Below are positions 1-9,462 of a stretch of DNA of 64,000 bases, in pieces. Under the pieces are notes generated by a model that worked only from the letters and a program-made list of their open reading frames with translations, had not been told where the DNA came from and did not search any database. The stretch is from Hyphomicrobiales bacterium (lineage in GTDB: Bacteria; Pseudomonadota; Alphaproteobacteria; Rhizobiales; JACESI01): NCBI GenBank assembly GCA_039973685.1, contig JBDWKL010000042.1:1-64000 (forward strand), in the 5' to 3' direction. How positions within the stretch are numbered: the stretch's first letter is position 1; each line of letters begins with the position of its first letter. The position numbers and the translations under genes are program-made.

Positions 1-2099
1 CTGCGGTTCAGCAATCCGTTGAAGTAATCCGTCGCCGTATTGATGAGCTTGGTACAACAGAACCAACCATCCAGCGTCAAGGCACAGACCGTGTTCTAGT
101 TCAGGTGCCTGGATTTGGCGATTCAGAGCGTTTGAAAGCACTGTTGAGTGAAACAGCGAAGCTTTCTTTCCGTATGGTGGATCAATCTGTCACTGTTGCT
201 GAAGCAGAAGCGACACGCCCACCGTTAGGTTCCAGCATTCTAGAGGCGCACAGTGAAGAAGAGCGCGCTGCTGGCTTTAAATATCTCGTTGATGACCGTA
301 CTATTGTATCTGGTGATGATCTGGTTGATGCGCAGCCTGCCTTCACCCAACAAACCAACGAGTCTGTTGTTACATTCCGCTTCAACACAGCAGGTGCCAG
401 AAAATTTGGCCGTGCTACACAGGAAAATGTTGGCCGTCCATTCGCGGTTGTTCTGGATGACAAGGTTGTTTCAGCGCCGACTATTCAAGAACCGATTTTG
501 GGTGGTTCTGGTCAAATCTCAGGACAGTTTACTGTTGAATCCGCCAATCAGTTCGCGATCCTTCTGCGTGCTGGTGCTTTGCCTGCCGATCTTACTGTGA
601 TCGAAGAACGCACCGTTGGGCCGGGTCTTGGTCAAGATAATATTGATTCTGGTTTCATCGCGGCTGTTGTCGGCGCGATCGCGGTCATCGTCTTCATGGT
701 GCTGGTTTATGCAAAGTTTGGCGTCGTCGCGAATATCGCTCTCGCGGCCAATATCTCCCTGATTATCGCAGTCCTCTCATTCCTTGGCGCGACGCTTACC
801 CTTCCGGGTATTGCGGGTATCGTGTTGACCGTTGGTATGGCGGTGGATGCTAACGTTTTGATTTTTGAACGTATTCGCGAAGAAATTAGAGCTGGACGCA
901 AAACAGTGAATGCGGTGCAAGAAGGCTATTCAAAAGCTCTCGGCACAATTTTGGATGCGAACATTACAACGTTTATCGCGGCTGTTATCCTGTTCTTCTT
1001 AGGCTCAGGTCCGGTTAAAGGTTTCGCGGTCACGCTTGCTATTGGTATTATCACCACGGTCTTTTGTGCCTGCACTTTCTCACGCTTTATCGTTGCAAAA
1101 TGGATTTTGCGTTCACGTCCAAAAACGCTGTCATTGCGTTGGATTTTGAACCTCATTCCAGACAATACGACTTTTAAATTCATGAAAGACCGTAAGTTCA
1201 GTTTTCCAATCTCGATCATTGCGATTGTCTTGTCACTTGGTCTGTTCTTGGTGAATGGCCTCAACCTCGGTATCGACTTTAGAGGCGGTACTTTGGTGGA
1301 GATCGAAACCACTGACGGTCCTGCGGACATTGCCGAAATTAGATCGAACCTTGGTTCATTGGGTTTGGGTGATGTTGAGGTTCAAGAGTTTGGTGCGCCA
1401 AATGACATTTTGATCCGTATTCAGCAACAAGATGGCGGCGAGGCGGCCCAGCAAGAGGCTGTGAAGAAGGTTCGCGCTTCCTTGGGTGAAGACAACGTTG
1501 AATATCGCCGTGTCGAGGTGGTTGGACCACGTGTCTCTGAAGAGCTCACACAAGCAGGCTCTATTGCTGTTCTTGCAGCCTTGTTTGCGGTGTTGGTCTA
1601 TATCTGGTTCCGCTTCGAGTGGCACTTTGCTGTTGGCGCTGTGGTTGCAACCACACATGACGTGATCATCACCATTGGCTTGTTTGCGCTCTTACAGCTC
1701 GATTTCAACCTCTCAACCATTGCGGCGGTGCTGACAATCGTTGGTTACTCGCTCAATGATACGGTGGTTGTTTATGACCGTATTCGTGAGAATTTGCGCA
1801 AATTCAAAAAGCGGCCAGTGGCTGAGGTGCTCGACCTTGCGATCAATGAAACATTGTCACGGACAACTTTGACGTCTGTCACTACATTGCTTGCGCTTTT
1901 ATCGCTTTATTTCCTCGGCGGTGAGGTGATCCAATCCTTCACGTTCGCCATGATTTGGGGTGTGATCATTGGTACTTATTCTTCAATCTTTATCGCGGCG
2001 CCGTTCTTGATCTTGATGAACCTTCGTCCAGGTCAAATTGACCAGACGCGCGTTGAGAAAGAGGGTGAAGATAGTGCCGGACCAGCTGTTGAAGTATGA
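1..2099 (+). CDS. secDF: Fused protein translocase subunit SecDF (5' end missing)
   Basis: Inner-membrane subunit of the Sec translocon that uses the proton-motive force to help pull exported proteins across the membrane. The open frame runs in from the left edge (first full codon at base 3), so the N-terminus lies outside the window. The first half is SecD: periplasmic P1 region, then a membrane block containing GMAVDANVLIFERIREE. The second half is SecF: motif GIDFRGGTLVEIET, then a second membrane block with GYSLNDTVVVYDRIREN. SecD and SecF are one polypeptide here, as known in Rhizobiales and in Bacillus, whereas E. coli has two genes. The stop overlaps the next start (ATGA), which suggests translational coupling. 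Confidence 0.96.
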   Translation, partial: AVQQSVEVIRRRIDELGTTEPTIQRQGTDRVLVQVPGFGDSERLKALLSETAKLSFRMVDQSVTVAEAEATRPPLGSSILEAHSEEERAAGFKYLVDDRTIVSGDDLVDAQPAFTQQTNESVVTFRFNTAGARKFGRATQENVGRPFAVVLDDKVVSAPTIQEPILGGSGQISGQFTVESANQFAILLRAGALPADLTVIEERTVGPGLGQDNIDSGFIAAVVGAIAVIVFMVLVYAKFGVVANIALAANISLIIAVLSFLGATLTLPGIAGIVLTVGMAVDANVLIFERIREEIRAGRKTVNAVQEGYSKALGTILDANITTFIAAVILFFLGSGPVKGFAVTLAIGIITTVFCACTFSRFIVAKWILRSRPKTLSLRWILNLIPDNTTFKFMKDRKFSFPISIIAIVLSLGLFLVNGLNLGIDFRGGTLVEIETTDGPADIAEIRSNLGSLGLGDVEVQEFGAPNDILIRIQQQDGGEAAQQEAVKKVRASLGEDNVEYRRVEVVGPRVSEELTQAGSIAVLAALFAVLVYIWFRFEWHFAVGAVVATTHDVIITIGLFALLQLDFNLSTIAAVLTIVGYSLNDTVVVYDRIRENLRKFKKRPVAEVLDLAINETLSRTTLTSVTTLLALLSLYFLGGEVIQSFTFAMIWGVIIGTYSSIFIAAPFLILMNLRPGQIDQTRVEKEGEDSAGPAVEV

Positions 2100-2500
2100 T
2101 GGATGAACACCATGGCTCGCGCGGCATTGAAATGCACGAAGCGCATTTCCCAGGCCGCGCACCAGTAGAAGCCTATGGCAATGGCGGCTTTCGCTTTGCC
2201 GAGATGTCGCATCAAGGTTCTATCCTGTGTTTGCCTGAAGGCATTTTTGCTTGGCATATTGAAGATGCGAGCGAGCTAACACCTGAGCATTTTGAACGGG
2301 TGTTGGGTGATAGCGGCTTGGATGTTTTTCTGCTCGGCCTTGGTCCAGACTTTTTGCCAATGCCCAAAGAAATCCGCGCTCTTTTTCAAGGCAGCGGCAT
2401 AGTCGTTGATCCAATGAGCACAGGGGCGGCTATTCGAACTTACAATGTGCTTTTAGGCGAAAACCGCGCGGTCGGCTGCGGTTTAATCGCGGTTGATTGA
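2096..2500 (+). CDS. Mth938-like domain protein (DUF498, NDUFAF3 family)
   Basis: Small soluble protein of 134 residues, matching the Mth938/DUF498 fold. The region with LLGLGPDFLPMPKEIRALF followed by VDPMSTGAAIRTYNVLLGE is typical of this family. The eukaryotic relative NDUFAF3 helps assemble mitochondrial complex I; the bacterial role is not established. The start codon overlaps the secDF stop by four bases. A second ATG lies immediately after the first, so the exact start may be one codon later. The following gene is also related to a complex I assembly factor, which makes a shared membrane-protein assembly role plausible, though this is inference. Confidence 0.85.
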   Translation: MMDEHHGSRGIEMHEAHFPGRAPVEAYGNGGFRFAEMSHQGSILCLPEGIFAWHIEDASELTPEHFERVLGDSGLDVFLLGLGPDFLPMPKEIRALFQGSGIVVDPMSTGAAIRTYNVLLGENRAVGCGLIAVD

Positions 2501-2502
2501 TT

Positions 2503-3342
2503 ATGGCGCATGATCGTTCCAGCTTGACGGAGGCGACGGAGTTACTCCGCCAGCATGACCGCGACCGCTTTCTGGCAAGCTTGCTTTTTCCCGCAGATTA
2601 CCGCGAAGATGTAGCGATCCTCTATGCTTTTAACGCTGAAATTAGCCGCATCCGCGATGTGGTGAGTGAGCCGATACCTGGCGAAATTCGCCTGCAATGG
2701 TGGCGGGATGCGATTCAAGAAAAATCCGCCGATGCGCGGGCCAATCCCTTGGCTGCCTTGCTGCTTGATGTGATTGAAAAGCACGATTTATCCAGCGAAA
2801 CGTTCGACAAGATCCTGCTCGCTCGCGCTTTTGACCTTTATCACGATCTCATGCCGACAATGGCAGATTTTGAAGTCTATGCGGGTGAGACGACCTCGTT
2901 GCTGTTTCAACTTTCAGCACTGATTGCATCAAGTGATCAACAAAGCGCATTGGCTGATGCTGCTGGTCATGCGGGTGTTGCTTATTCGCTAATGGTGACA
3001 CTTCGAAACCTTGGCGCGGATGCAAGGCGAGGGCAGGTGTTCTTGCCAAGTGATCTATTAGCCTCCTTTGGCACCGCGCGTGACGATTTGACCGAAGGTA
3101 AAATGTCGCCCGCTTTACGTGAGGCAATCGTTCATTTCAGCAACCTTGCCCGCGAACACCGAGACAAAGCACTCAATGCGGCTCGTATGTTACCACGAGA
3201 TGTAAAGCCGGTGTTTCTTCCCGTTGTTATGATTGAGCCGTATCTCAAGTTAATTGAGAAAAATATCGATACACTCTTGGATCGCCCCGTGCAGCTTTCT
3301 CAGCTTAAAGCGCAATGGGCGCTATGGCGTGGCGGGATCTGA
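2503..3342 (+). CDS. Squalene/phytoene synthase family protein (NDUFAF6-like)
   Basis: Protein of about 280 residues with the all-helical squalene/phytoene synthase fold. Visible signatures are the N-terminal FPADYREDVAILYAFNAEI region and the IRLQWWRDAI segment. The aspartate-rich substrate motifs of true head-to-head prenyl synthases are weak: only isolated acidic residues such as IRDVVSE are seen, and there is no clear DxxxD pair. No other carotenoid or hopanoid gene lies nearby. It resembles NDUFAF6, a complex I assembly factor with this fold. I chose ATG 2503 rather than TTG 2497; neither has a strong ribosome binding site, consistent with coupling to the upstream gene, whose stop is at 2498-2500. 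Confidence 0.82.
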   Translation: MAHDRSSLTEATELLRQHDRDRFLASLLFPADYREDVAILYAFNAEISRIRDVVSEPIPGEIRLQWWRDAIQEKSADARANPLAALLLDVIEKHDLSSETFDKILLARAFDLYHDLMPTMADFEVYAGETTSLLFQLSALIASSDQQSALADAAGHAGVAYSLMVTLRNLGADARRGQVFLPSDLLASFGTARDDLTEGKMSPALREAIVHFSNLAREHRDKALNAARMLPRDVKPVFLPVVMIEPYLKLIEKNIDTLLDRPVQLSQLKAQWALWRGGI

Positions 3343-3543
3343 GTGTGGTCATATAGGTCACATGCTCTGCTGATTTAATTATGCTCCTTTGTTTTGTCTG
3401 AATTAAATTCCTAATGCTTGCAAATTTGCAGGCGGTTTGCTCTCATACCGTTGTGTTCGATACGAGCATGAAATGCTCGGTTTTTATTGCCGAGAGCCCC
3501 AGCGGCTGAAATTCATAATTTGGATAATGAAATTGAGGAACCA

Positions 3544-4383
3544 ATGCGATTTTCTGGAATATGTGCGTCACTTCTAACCCTTAGTGCCGTATGGACAGCA
3601 CCCGTTTATGCCCAAAGCTCACAAGGTAGTTTTTGCAGGCCTGTTGCGCAGTTTGAAAATGGGATTAAGCAGGCGTCCTTCAACGATGGCACTGTTTTGG
3701 CTCAATCCAAGCAAAACGTAACCATCACTTATTTGGCGCATTCGTCATTCAGAATTGAAACATCTGCTGGTTTGAATATTGCGACGGATTTCACGGGCTT
3801 TCTTGGTTCAAAACAGCTGCCAGATATTGCCACGATGAATACAGTTCACACCGGACATTTTACGTTTGAACCTGATGAGAACATCAAGCATGTGCTCCAA
3901 GGGTGGGCCAAGGATGGTGAGCCTTCCCGCCACTATGTGCGGATAAATGACACGATTGTTCGCAATGTCACAACTGATTTCACCTCTGAGGCAACAGGCT
4001 TTCGGCCTGATGAAAATTCGATTTTTGTGTATGAGACGGATGGGTTGTGCATCGGGCATTTAGGGCAATTGCATGAATACCCATCACAAGAGCAATTGGC
4101 AGAAATTGGTCGCCTTGATGTTTTGATGATGCCGATAAGCGGTATTCAAACTCTAAGCCATGACGATATTGACCGCCTGATTAAGCGCCTTGGGGTGCGG
4201 ATTATTCTGCCTATGCATTGGCATGATAAGCGCACCTTATTGTCCTATTTGGAAGAGATGCAAGGTCGGCACCTCATTGAAACTCGCAACGATAACGCGA
4301 TCAATGTTTCGATAAACACGTTGCCTGATGAGCCAAGAATGATCTTTCTAACGCCTGAAACGTCTTTCAATCTATTCCAGTAA
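3544..4383 (+). CDS. Exported metallo-beta-lactamase-fold protein
   Basis: Secreted or periplasmic protein of about 280 residues. The ATG at 3544 is preceded by GAGGA and opens a classical signal peptide ending near PVYAQ; an upstream TTG would bury it. The body resembles the UlaG-like metallo-beta-lactamase superfamily: ITYLAHSSFRIET near the start, GHLGQLHE in the middle, MPISG and ILPMHWHD later. The first metal motif, usually HxHxDH, reads VHTGHFTF here, so metal binding may be altered. Substrate unknown. It stands alone between the squalene synthase-like gene and the convergent trmFO. Confidence 0.75.
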   Translation: MRFSGICASLLTLSAVWTAPVYAQSSQGSFCRPVAQFENGIKQASFNDGTVLAQSKQNVTITYLAHSSFRIETSAGLNIATDFTGFLGSKQLPDIATMNTVHTGHFTFEPDENIKHVLQGWAKDGEPSRHYVRINDTIVRNVTTDFTSEATGFRPDENSIFVYETDGLCIGHLGQLHEYPSQEQLAEIGRLDVLMMPISGIQTLSHDDIDRLIKRLGVRIILPMHWHDKRTLLSYLEEMQGRHLIETRNDNAINVSINTLPDEPRMIFLTPETSFNLFQ

Positions 4384-4391
4384 AAGACGGT

Positions 4392-5807
4392 TTACTCGGC
4401 CGCTTCTGAAGCTTCCAAACCAAGCCATGCTCTTGTGTCGGCTAAAGCGCGGTTTGCCATGGCGAGCTTTTTAGCGCGGGCTTTTTCTTTGCCTCTGAAG
4501 CGTTTGCCGTCAACTGGCTTTTGCACTTCGATTGGCGGGAAGAGGCCAAAGTTGATGTTCATTGGTTGGAATGAGCGTTTTGAGCCTTTGCCTTCATCCG
4601 CGATATGACCGCCAGTGATATGCCCAAGCAGGGAGCCGAACGCCGATGTTTCTGGCGGTAAGCTTGGCGTTGTGCCTTGTGTTTCTTCGGCCATGAAACG
4701 GCCTGTTAGCATGCCGATTGCAGCCGATTCCAAATAGCCTTCGCAGCCCGTGATTTGGCCAGCAAAACGAATGCGCGGGTCACTTTTCAGGCGCAATGTC
4801 TCGTCGAGCAATTTCGGTGAATTCAAAAACGTGTTGCGGTGCAGGCCACCAAGGCGGGCAAATTCTGCGTTTTGTAGGCCTGGTATCATGCGGAAGATGT
4901 CAGCTTGCGCGCCGTATCTCAGCTTGGTTTGAAAACCAACGATATTATAAAGCGTGCCAAGCGCATTATCTTGGCGCAGTTGCACGACGGCATAGGGTTT
5001 AACCTCTGGATCATGTTTATTGGTGAGGCCCATCGGTTTCATCGGACCGTGGCGAAGAGTTTCGCGCCCACGCGATGCCATCACCTCAATCGGCAGGCAG
5101 CCATCAAAATAGGGCGTGTTTGCTTCCCACTCTTTAAAGTCGGTGGTGTCGCCTTCTGTCAGCGCATCCATGAAGGCGTTGTATAGCTCTTCGTCGAGTG
5201 GGCAGTTTATGTAATCAGCGCCCGTTCCGCCGGGGCCGACTTTGTCATAGCGTGATTGATACCACGCTTGATCCATGTCGATGCTTTCTTTGTGCACGAT
5301 GGGCGCGATTGCGTCGAAAAAGGCGAGTTCTTCTTCGCCCGTTTTTGCGCGGATTTGTTCAGCCAAAGCGTCAGAGGTGAGCGGACCAGTCGCGATTAGG
5401 ACTTGGCCCCAGTCATCCAGCGGTAGTTCGCCAATTTCTTCGCGCGAAATTGTCACATTTGGATGTTCTTCGAGCGCTTTTGTTACCGCGTCAGAAAAAC
5501 CAACCCGATCAACGGCCAAAGCACCACCTGCAGGCACTTGGTTTGCGTCTGCTGATTTCATGATCAGCGAACCAGCCAAGCGCATTTCAGCATGAAGTAC
5601 GCCGACAGCGTTTGAAGTTGCGTCATCTGAGCGAAAAGAGTTGGAGCAAACGAGTTCGGCTAAACCATCTGTGTGGTGCGCGTCGGTTTTGCGAACAGGG
5701 CGCATTTCATGGAGAATGACCTTTTGTCCGCGCTCAGCCAATTGCCAAGTTGCTTCGCTGCCTGCAAGCCCGCCGCCGATAATGTGAATAGGTGATTGTT
5801 CGGTCAT
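4392..5807 (-). CDS. trmFO: Methylenetetrahydrofolate--tRNA-(uracil-5-)-methyltransferase TrmFO
   Basis: FAD- and folate-dependent enzyme that makes 5-methyluridine at position 54 of tRNA, using methylene-THF instead of SAM. The N-terminus has the FAD-binding motif [11 protein letters not shown], followed by [12 protein letters not shown] with the conserved cysteine region and later [14 protein letters not shown] with the second conserved cysteine. The C-terminal half contains [19 protein letters not shown], typical of the family. Length of about 471 residues is normal. The frame is open further upstream to 5867, but [13 protein letters not shown] at 5807 matches the usual family start. The small RNA at 5949-6106 lies just upstream on the same strand. 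Confidence 0.95.
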   Translation of the reverse strand: MTEQSPIHIIGGGLAGSEATWQLAERGQKVILHEMRPVRKTDAHHTDGLAELVCSNSFRSDDATSNAVGVLHAEMRLAGSLIMKSADANQVPAGGALAVDRVGFSDAVTKALEEHPNVTISREEIGELPLDDWGQVLIATGPLTSDALAEQIRAKTGEEELAFFDAIAPIVHKESIDMDQAWYQSRYDKVGPGGTGADYINCPLDEELYNAFMDALTEGDTTDFKEWEANTPYFDGCLPIEVMASRGRETLRHGPMKPMGLTNKHDPEVKPYAVVQLRQDNALGTLYNIVGFQTKLRYGAQADIFRMIPGLQNAEFARLGGLHRNTFLNSPKLLDETLRLKSDPRIRFAGQITGCEGYLESAAIGMLTGRFMAEETQGTTPSLPPETSAFGSLLGHITGGHIADEGKGSKRSFQPMNINFGLFPPIEVQKPVDGKRFRGKEKARAKKLAMANRALADTRAWLGLEASEAAE

Positions 5808-5948
5808 GGTGATTATCGCGTCCGTTGATTTGGAGGGCTTGTCAAAGAGAGTGCAAATTATGCGCACTCGATGATGAACGCAACTGTTTATGCGATCTCA
5901 GCTTGCTGATGCTCAATGTTTTGATGTTTAGGAGAATTGGCTTTGGCC

Positions 5949-5988
5949 AAAAAAAATCGCCCGCTGCGGGAGGAGGATGCAGCGGGCG
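5949..5988 (-). terminator. Rho-independent terminator formed by the last small-RNA hairpin
   Basis: Perfect 10-bp GC-rich inverted repeat (5958-5967 with 5979-5988) around the 11-base anti-Shine-Dalgarno loop. On the minus strand it is followed by one A and then eight T (5956-5949). It probably ends the small RNA before trmFO. Confidence 0.85.
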
Positions 5989-6055
5989 TTTTACTTATAG
6001 ATGAACTGGGAGGAGGATAGTTCATCTAACAACGAAGGTCGACTGGGAGGAGGAT
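5968..6055. repeat. Three copies of GGGAGGAGGAT, each in a hairpin loop
   Basis: The 11-base word GGGAGGAGGAT occurs at 5968-5978, 6008-6018 and 6045-6055 on the plus strand. The flanking sequences differ but are each self-complementary, so the stems vary while the loop is kept identical. That pattern indicates selection on the loop in RNA, in the minus-strand sense. Confidence 0.95.
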
Positions 6056-6110
6056 TGTCTCGCTTCGTATCTCTTGGGTGGCGCAATTGGTTCGCGCCTT
6101 GTTGTTGAAC

Positions 6111-6145
6111 CTTATATAGGCAACTTCAGTTCTATTGTGCAGCGC
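6111..6145 (-). promoter_or_regulatory. Possible small-RNA promoter
   Basis: On the minus strand CCTATATAAG (6120-6111) lies a few bases before the first hairpin of the small RNA and could be a -10 element. It resembles the CYTAT-type -10 of alphaproteobacterial RpoH promoters. I do not see a convincing -35 box at the right distance, so this call is weak. Confidence 0.3.
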
Positions 6146-6233
6146 AAAAGAAGAATGTCAGCTATGCGCCAGAAGCATACCTCGCCATACGTTAGAATTA
6201 GATTAGCTAAACTTTGTTAATAAAGTCTAAAAA

Positions 6234-9182
6234 TCACTCTGCTGCTGTTGCGTTGTGAGACGCATGGGGTGTTCCCAAGCGTCTTTTCAAGACCTCGTTC
6301 AAAAATTGACCTGTATAAGAGCGCGGTTCATCGACGATTTTCTCAGGCGGGCCAATTGCAACTACTTCTCCGCCGCCGTCACCGCCTTCTGGGCCTAAAT
6401 CTATTACCCAATCGGCAGTTTTTATTACTTCAAGGTTGTGTTCAATGACGATGACGCTATTGCCCGTCTCTACCAATTCATGGAGAACTTCCAATAGCTT
6501 AGCGACATCATGAAAATGCAAACCAGTTGTTGGTTCATCCAAAAGATAGAGCGTGCGGCCAGTGGCGCGTTTTGAAAGCTCTTTTGCCAGTTTTACCCGC
6601 TGTGCCTCACCACCTGATAGCGTGGTTGCCTGCTGGCCCACCTTCACATAACCAAGGCCAACCCGTTGCAATGTCGTCAATTTGTCGCGCACGACAGGGA
6701 AGGCAGAGAAAAATTCGACAGCTTCATCAACCGTCATATCCAGCACTTCGGCAATGGATTTTCCTTTGAACTGCACTTCCAAAGTCTCGCGGTTATAGCG
6801 TTTTCCGTTGCATTCTTCGCACGTCACATAGACATCTGGCAAAAAATGCATCTCGATTTTGATGACGCCATCGCCCTGACAAGCCTCGCAACGGCCACCT
6901 TTTACGTTGAAAGAGAATCGCCCAGGCGCATATCCACGCACTTTTGCTTCCGGTAATCCGGCAAACCATTCTCGAATTGGCGTGAAAGCACCTGTATAAG
7001 TGGCGGGATTGGACCTTGGCGTTCTACCAATTGGCGATTGGTCGATGTCGATCACCTTATCAAGATGCTCCAAACCTTCAATTCGGTCATGTTCGGCTGG
7101 TGTGGCGCGAGCATTGTTGAGCTTGCGGGCAACGGCTTTATAGAGTGTGTCGAGCAGGAGGGTAGATTTTCCGCCGCCTGAAACACCCGTCACTGAGGTG
7201 AAAAGACCAAGCGGTATATCAACGCTTACATTTTTCAGATTGTTGCCACGCGCACCGACAACGCGAATTTGGCGCTTCTTGTCTGGTTTGCGACGTTTTT
7301 CCGGCATGGGAATCATTTTTGTGCCGGATAGATATTGGCCCGTCAGCGAATTCGGGTTCGCCATCACCTCTTGCGGTGTACCTTTAGCAACAATCTCCCC
7401 GCCATGAATGCCAGCCGCTGGGCCAACATCGACCACATAATCGGCAGTCAACACAGCGTCTTCGTCATGTTCAACAACAATCACCGTGTTTCCAAGATCA
7501 CGAAGGTGCTTGAGCGTAACAAGCAAGCGGGCATTATCACGTTGGTGTAGGCCGATGGATGGCTCGTCCAAAACATAAAGAACACCCGTGAGACCGGAGC
7601 CAATTTGAGAAGCCAAACGAATACGCTGGCTTTCACCACCTGAAAGTGTGCCGGAGTTGCGGGACAGGGTGAGATAATCAAGCCCTACATCATCCAAGAA
7701 CTTCAGTCGGTCCCTAATTTCTTTCAAAATCCGTGATGCGATTTCGTTTTGCTTGTCATTTAACTGATCGGGAAGGGCGTCAAACCACTCCTTCGCCTTG
7801 CGGATTGATAGTTGCGCTACTTGGCTGATGTGGAAATCTGCAAGTTTGACGCATAAAGCCTCGGGTTTTAGGCGATTGCCGTTACAGGCTTCGCATGGGG
7901 TGGCAGCCATGAATTTTTCAATTTCTTCACGCGACCAATTCGATTCCGTTTCGCGCCAGCGGCGTTCCAAATTATTGACGACGCCTTCGAATGGCTTTTT
8001 GGTCTTATAAGACCGCAACCCGTCATCGTAAGTGAAGGTGACGGTGTCTTTGGTGCCGAACAAAATTGCTTGCTTCAGTTCTTCCGGTTGCTTTTCCCAA
8101 GCCGTCGACATTTTCGCGCCCAAATGGCGGCAGACGGATTCCAGCGTTTGCATATAATAAGGCGAGGTCGACTTCGACCAAGGCGCAATCGCCCCCTTGG
8201 CCATGCTGACGCTTTCATCAGGCACTACCAATTGCCCATCCACGCGGCGTTCTGTGCCAAGGCCATCACAGCGCGGGCAGGCACCGAAGGGGTTGTTGAA
8301 CGAGAAAAGCCTTGGCTCGATTTCCGTAATCGTGAAGCCGGATACGGGGCAGGCGAATTTTTCTGAGAAAATCAGCCGCTCGTGGGTCTCATTCTTGGAT
8401 TTATTGACGCCCGCTGTCTCGTCTGCTGGCAAGGGCTTGTCGGCAAGTTCAGCAATGGCCAATCCGTCGGCGAGGCGAAGGGCGGTTTCTAGTGAATCTG
8501 CTAGTCTGGTGCCCAAATCATCGCGCACCACAACACGGTCTACCACCACGTCGATATCGTGCTTGAATTTCTTGTCTAAGTCAGGTGCATCAGCGATCTC
8601 ATAAAACTCGCCATCAATTTTGACACGCTGGAAACCCTTGCGCATCAATTCGGCCATTTCTTTCCGATATTCGCCTTTGCGGCCGCGCACGATGGGCGCG
8701 AGCAGATAAAGCCGTGAGCCTTCTTCCAGCGCCATAACGCGGTCCACCATTTGGCTGACGGTTTGGCTTTCAATCGGTAGGCCCGTTGCTGGCGAATAGG
8801 GAATGCCTGTGCGTGCATAAAGCAGGCGCATATAGTCATATATCTCGGTGACGGTTGCGACAGTCGATCGCGGGTTTTTGGACGTGGTTTTTTGCTCAAT
8901 GGAAATCGCGGGTGACAGGCCATCAATCTGGTCAACATCCGGCTTTTGCATCATTTCCAAAAACTGGCGTGCATAGGCCGATAAGCTCTCCACATAACGG
9001 CGCTGGCCTTCAGCATAGATGGTATCAAACGCGAGCGATGATTTGCCAGATCCAGACAGACCCGTCATCACCACCAGCCGATCGCGCGGAATTTCTAGGT
9101 CGACGTTTTTAAGATTATGCTCCCGTGCGCCTTTGACGGTGATCATTCTTGTCTGTTCGTTTGCAAAAGTTGCCACTGGCAC
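6234..9182 (-). CDS. uvrA: Excinuclease ABC subunit A
   Basis: Damage-sensing ATPase of nucleotide excision repair, which loads UvrB at DNA lesions. It has two ABC ATPase modules: the N-terminal Walker [10 protein letters not shown] and signature [12 protein letters not shown], and the C-terminal Walker [10 protein letters not shown] and [12 protein letters not shown]. Zinc-binding pairs are seen as CPRC, CEAC and CEEC. About 980 residues, close to the usual rhizobial length. The start taken is GTG 9182; ATG 9146 ([11 protein letters not shown]) is an alternative nearer the conserved region, and neither has an ideal ribosome binding site. It is divergent from ssb with an SOS box between them, so LexA control is expected. 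Confidence 0.96.
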   Translation of the reverse strand: MPVATFANEQTRMITVKGAREHNLKNVDLEIPRDRLVVMTGLSGSGKSSLAFDTIYAEGQRRYVESLSAYARQFLEMMQKPDVDQIDGLSPAISIEQKTTSKNPRSTVATVTEIYDYMRLLYARTGIPYSPATGLPIESQTVSQMVDRVMALEEGSRLYLLAPIVRGRKGEYRKEMAELMRKGFQRVKIDGEFYEIADAPDLDKKFKHDIDVVVDRVVVRDDLGTRLADSLETALRLADGLAIAELADKPLPADETAGVNKSKNETHERLIFSEKFACPVSGFTITEIEPRLFSFNNPFGACPRCDGLGTERRVDGQLVVPDESVSMAKGAIAPWSKSTSPYYMQTLESVCRHLGAKMSTAWEKQPEELKQAILFGTKDTVTFTYDDGLRSYKTKKPFEGVVNNLERRWRETESNWSREEIEKFMAATPCEACNGNRLKPEALCVKLADFHISQVAQLSIRKAKEWFDALPDQLNDKQNEIASRILKEIRDRLKFLDDVGLDYLTLSRNSGTLSGGESQRIRLASQIGSGLTGVLYVLDEPSIGLHQRDNARLLVTLKHLRDLGNTVIVVEHDEDAVLTADYVVDVGPAAGIHGGEIVAKGTPQEVMANPNSLTGQYLSGTKMIPMPEKRRKPDKKRQIRVVGARGNNLKNVSVDIPLGLFTSVTGVSGGGKSTLLLDTLYKAVARKLNNARATPAEHDRIEGLEHLDKVIDIDQSPIGRTPRSNPATYTGAFTPIREWFAGLPEAKVRGYAPGRFSFNVKGGRCEACQGDGVIKIEMHFLPDVYVTCEECNGKRYNRETLEVQFKGKSIAEVLDMTVDEAVEFFSAFPVVRDKLTTLQRVGLGYVKVGQQATTLSGGEAQRVKLAKELSKRATGRTLYLLDEPTTGLHFHDVAKLLEVLHELVETGNSVIVIEHNLEVIKTADWVIDLGPEGGDGGGEVVAIGPPEKIVDEPRSYTGQFLNEVLKRRLGTPHASHNATAAE

Positions 9183-9309
9183 AATCCTGAGAGTTTGTTC
9201 TTCTTAGATGTTTTAGGCCGCATGGCCACTTTGTCGAGGGCTTTGATGTTACTTTGTTGCGATTTTTCCACGCTGATTCACAGTGTTTTATCATCTTTTG
9301 CGGAGAAAG

Positions 9310-9324
9310 GAACAATAAGGGAAC
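9310..9324. promoter_or_regulatory. LexA (SOS) box between uvrA and ssb
   Basis: GAAC at 9310-9313, seven bases, then GAAC at 9321-9324. This is an exact match to the alphaproteobacterial LexA site GAAC-N7-GAAC (GTTC-N7-GTTC on the other strand). It sits in the divergent intergenic region of uvrA and ssb, both of which are SOS genes in this group. Confidence 0.85.
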
Positions 9325-9462
9325 AAAATGCTTGCAAAACGGACTGTGGAAAAGGATAATCTAGGGCGCGGGGAGGTGGCTGGCCTGTTATGGTCTGCGC
9401 CAAATGGAAGCTTTCTGCTTGGTCACATGATGACAGGGCTAAATGTATAAGTGAGGGTCGAT

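Larger units (their letters stand above)
5949..6106 (-). ncRNA. Small RNA with three CCUCCUCCC-loop hairpins (cuckoo/CcsR type)
   Basis: Read on the minus strand, this interval forms a short 5' hairpin (6081-6099), then three hairpins whose apical loops all contain AUCCUCCUCCC. The loops are at 6045-6055, 6008-6018 and 5968-5978. The second and third have perfect 10-bp stems with 11-base loops. The first has a 6-bp plus a 3-bp stem separated by an internal loop. The last hairpin is followed by eight U and so doubles as the terminator. CCUCCUCCC loops define the alphaproteobacterial cuckoo (alpha-r14) and CcsR small RNAs, which can pair with Shine-Dalgarno sequences. The transcript start is inferred only. 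It could instead be processed from the uvrA transcript. Confidence 0.82.

Noticed and set aside
5968-6055. Three regularly spaced GGGAGGAGGAT words as a possible CRISPR array
   Set aside because: The words are only 11 bases, and the sequences between them are self-complementary hairpin stems. They fit a small RNA, not repeats with spacers, and no cas gene is present.
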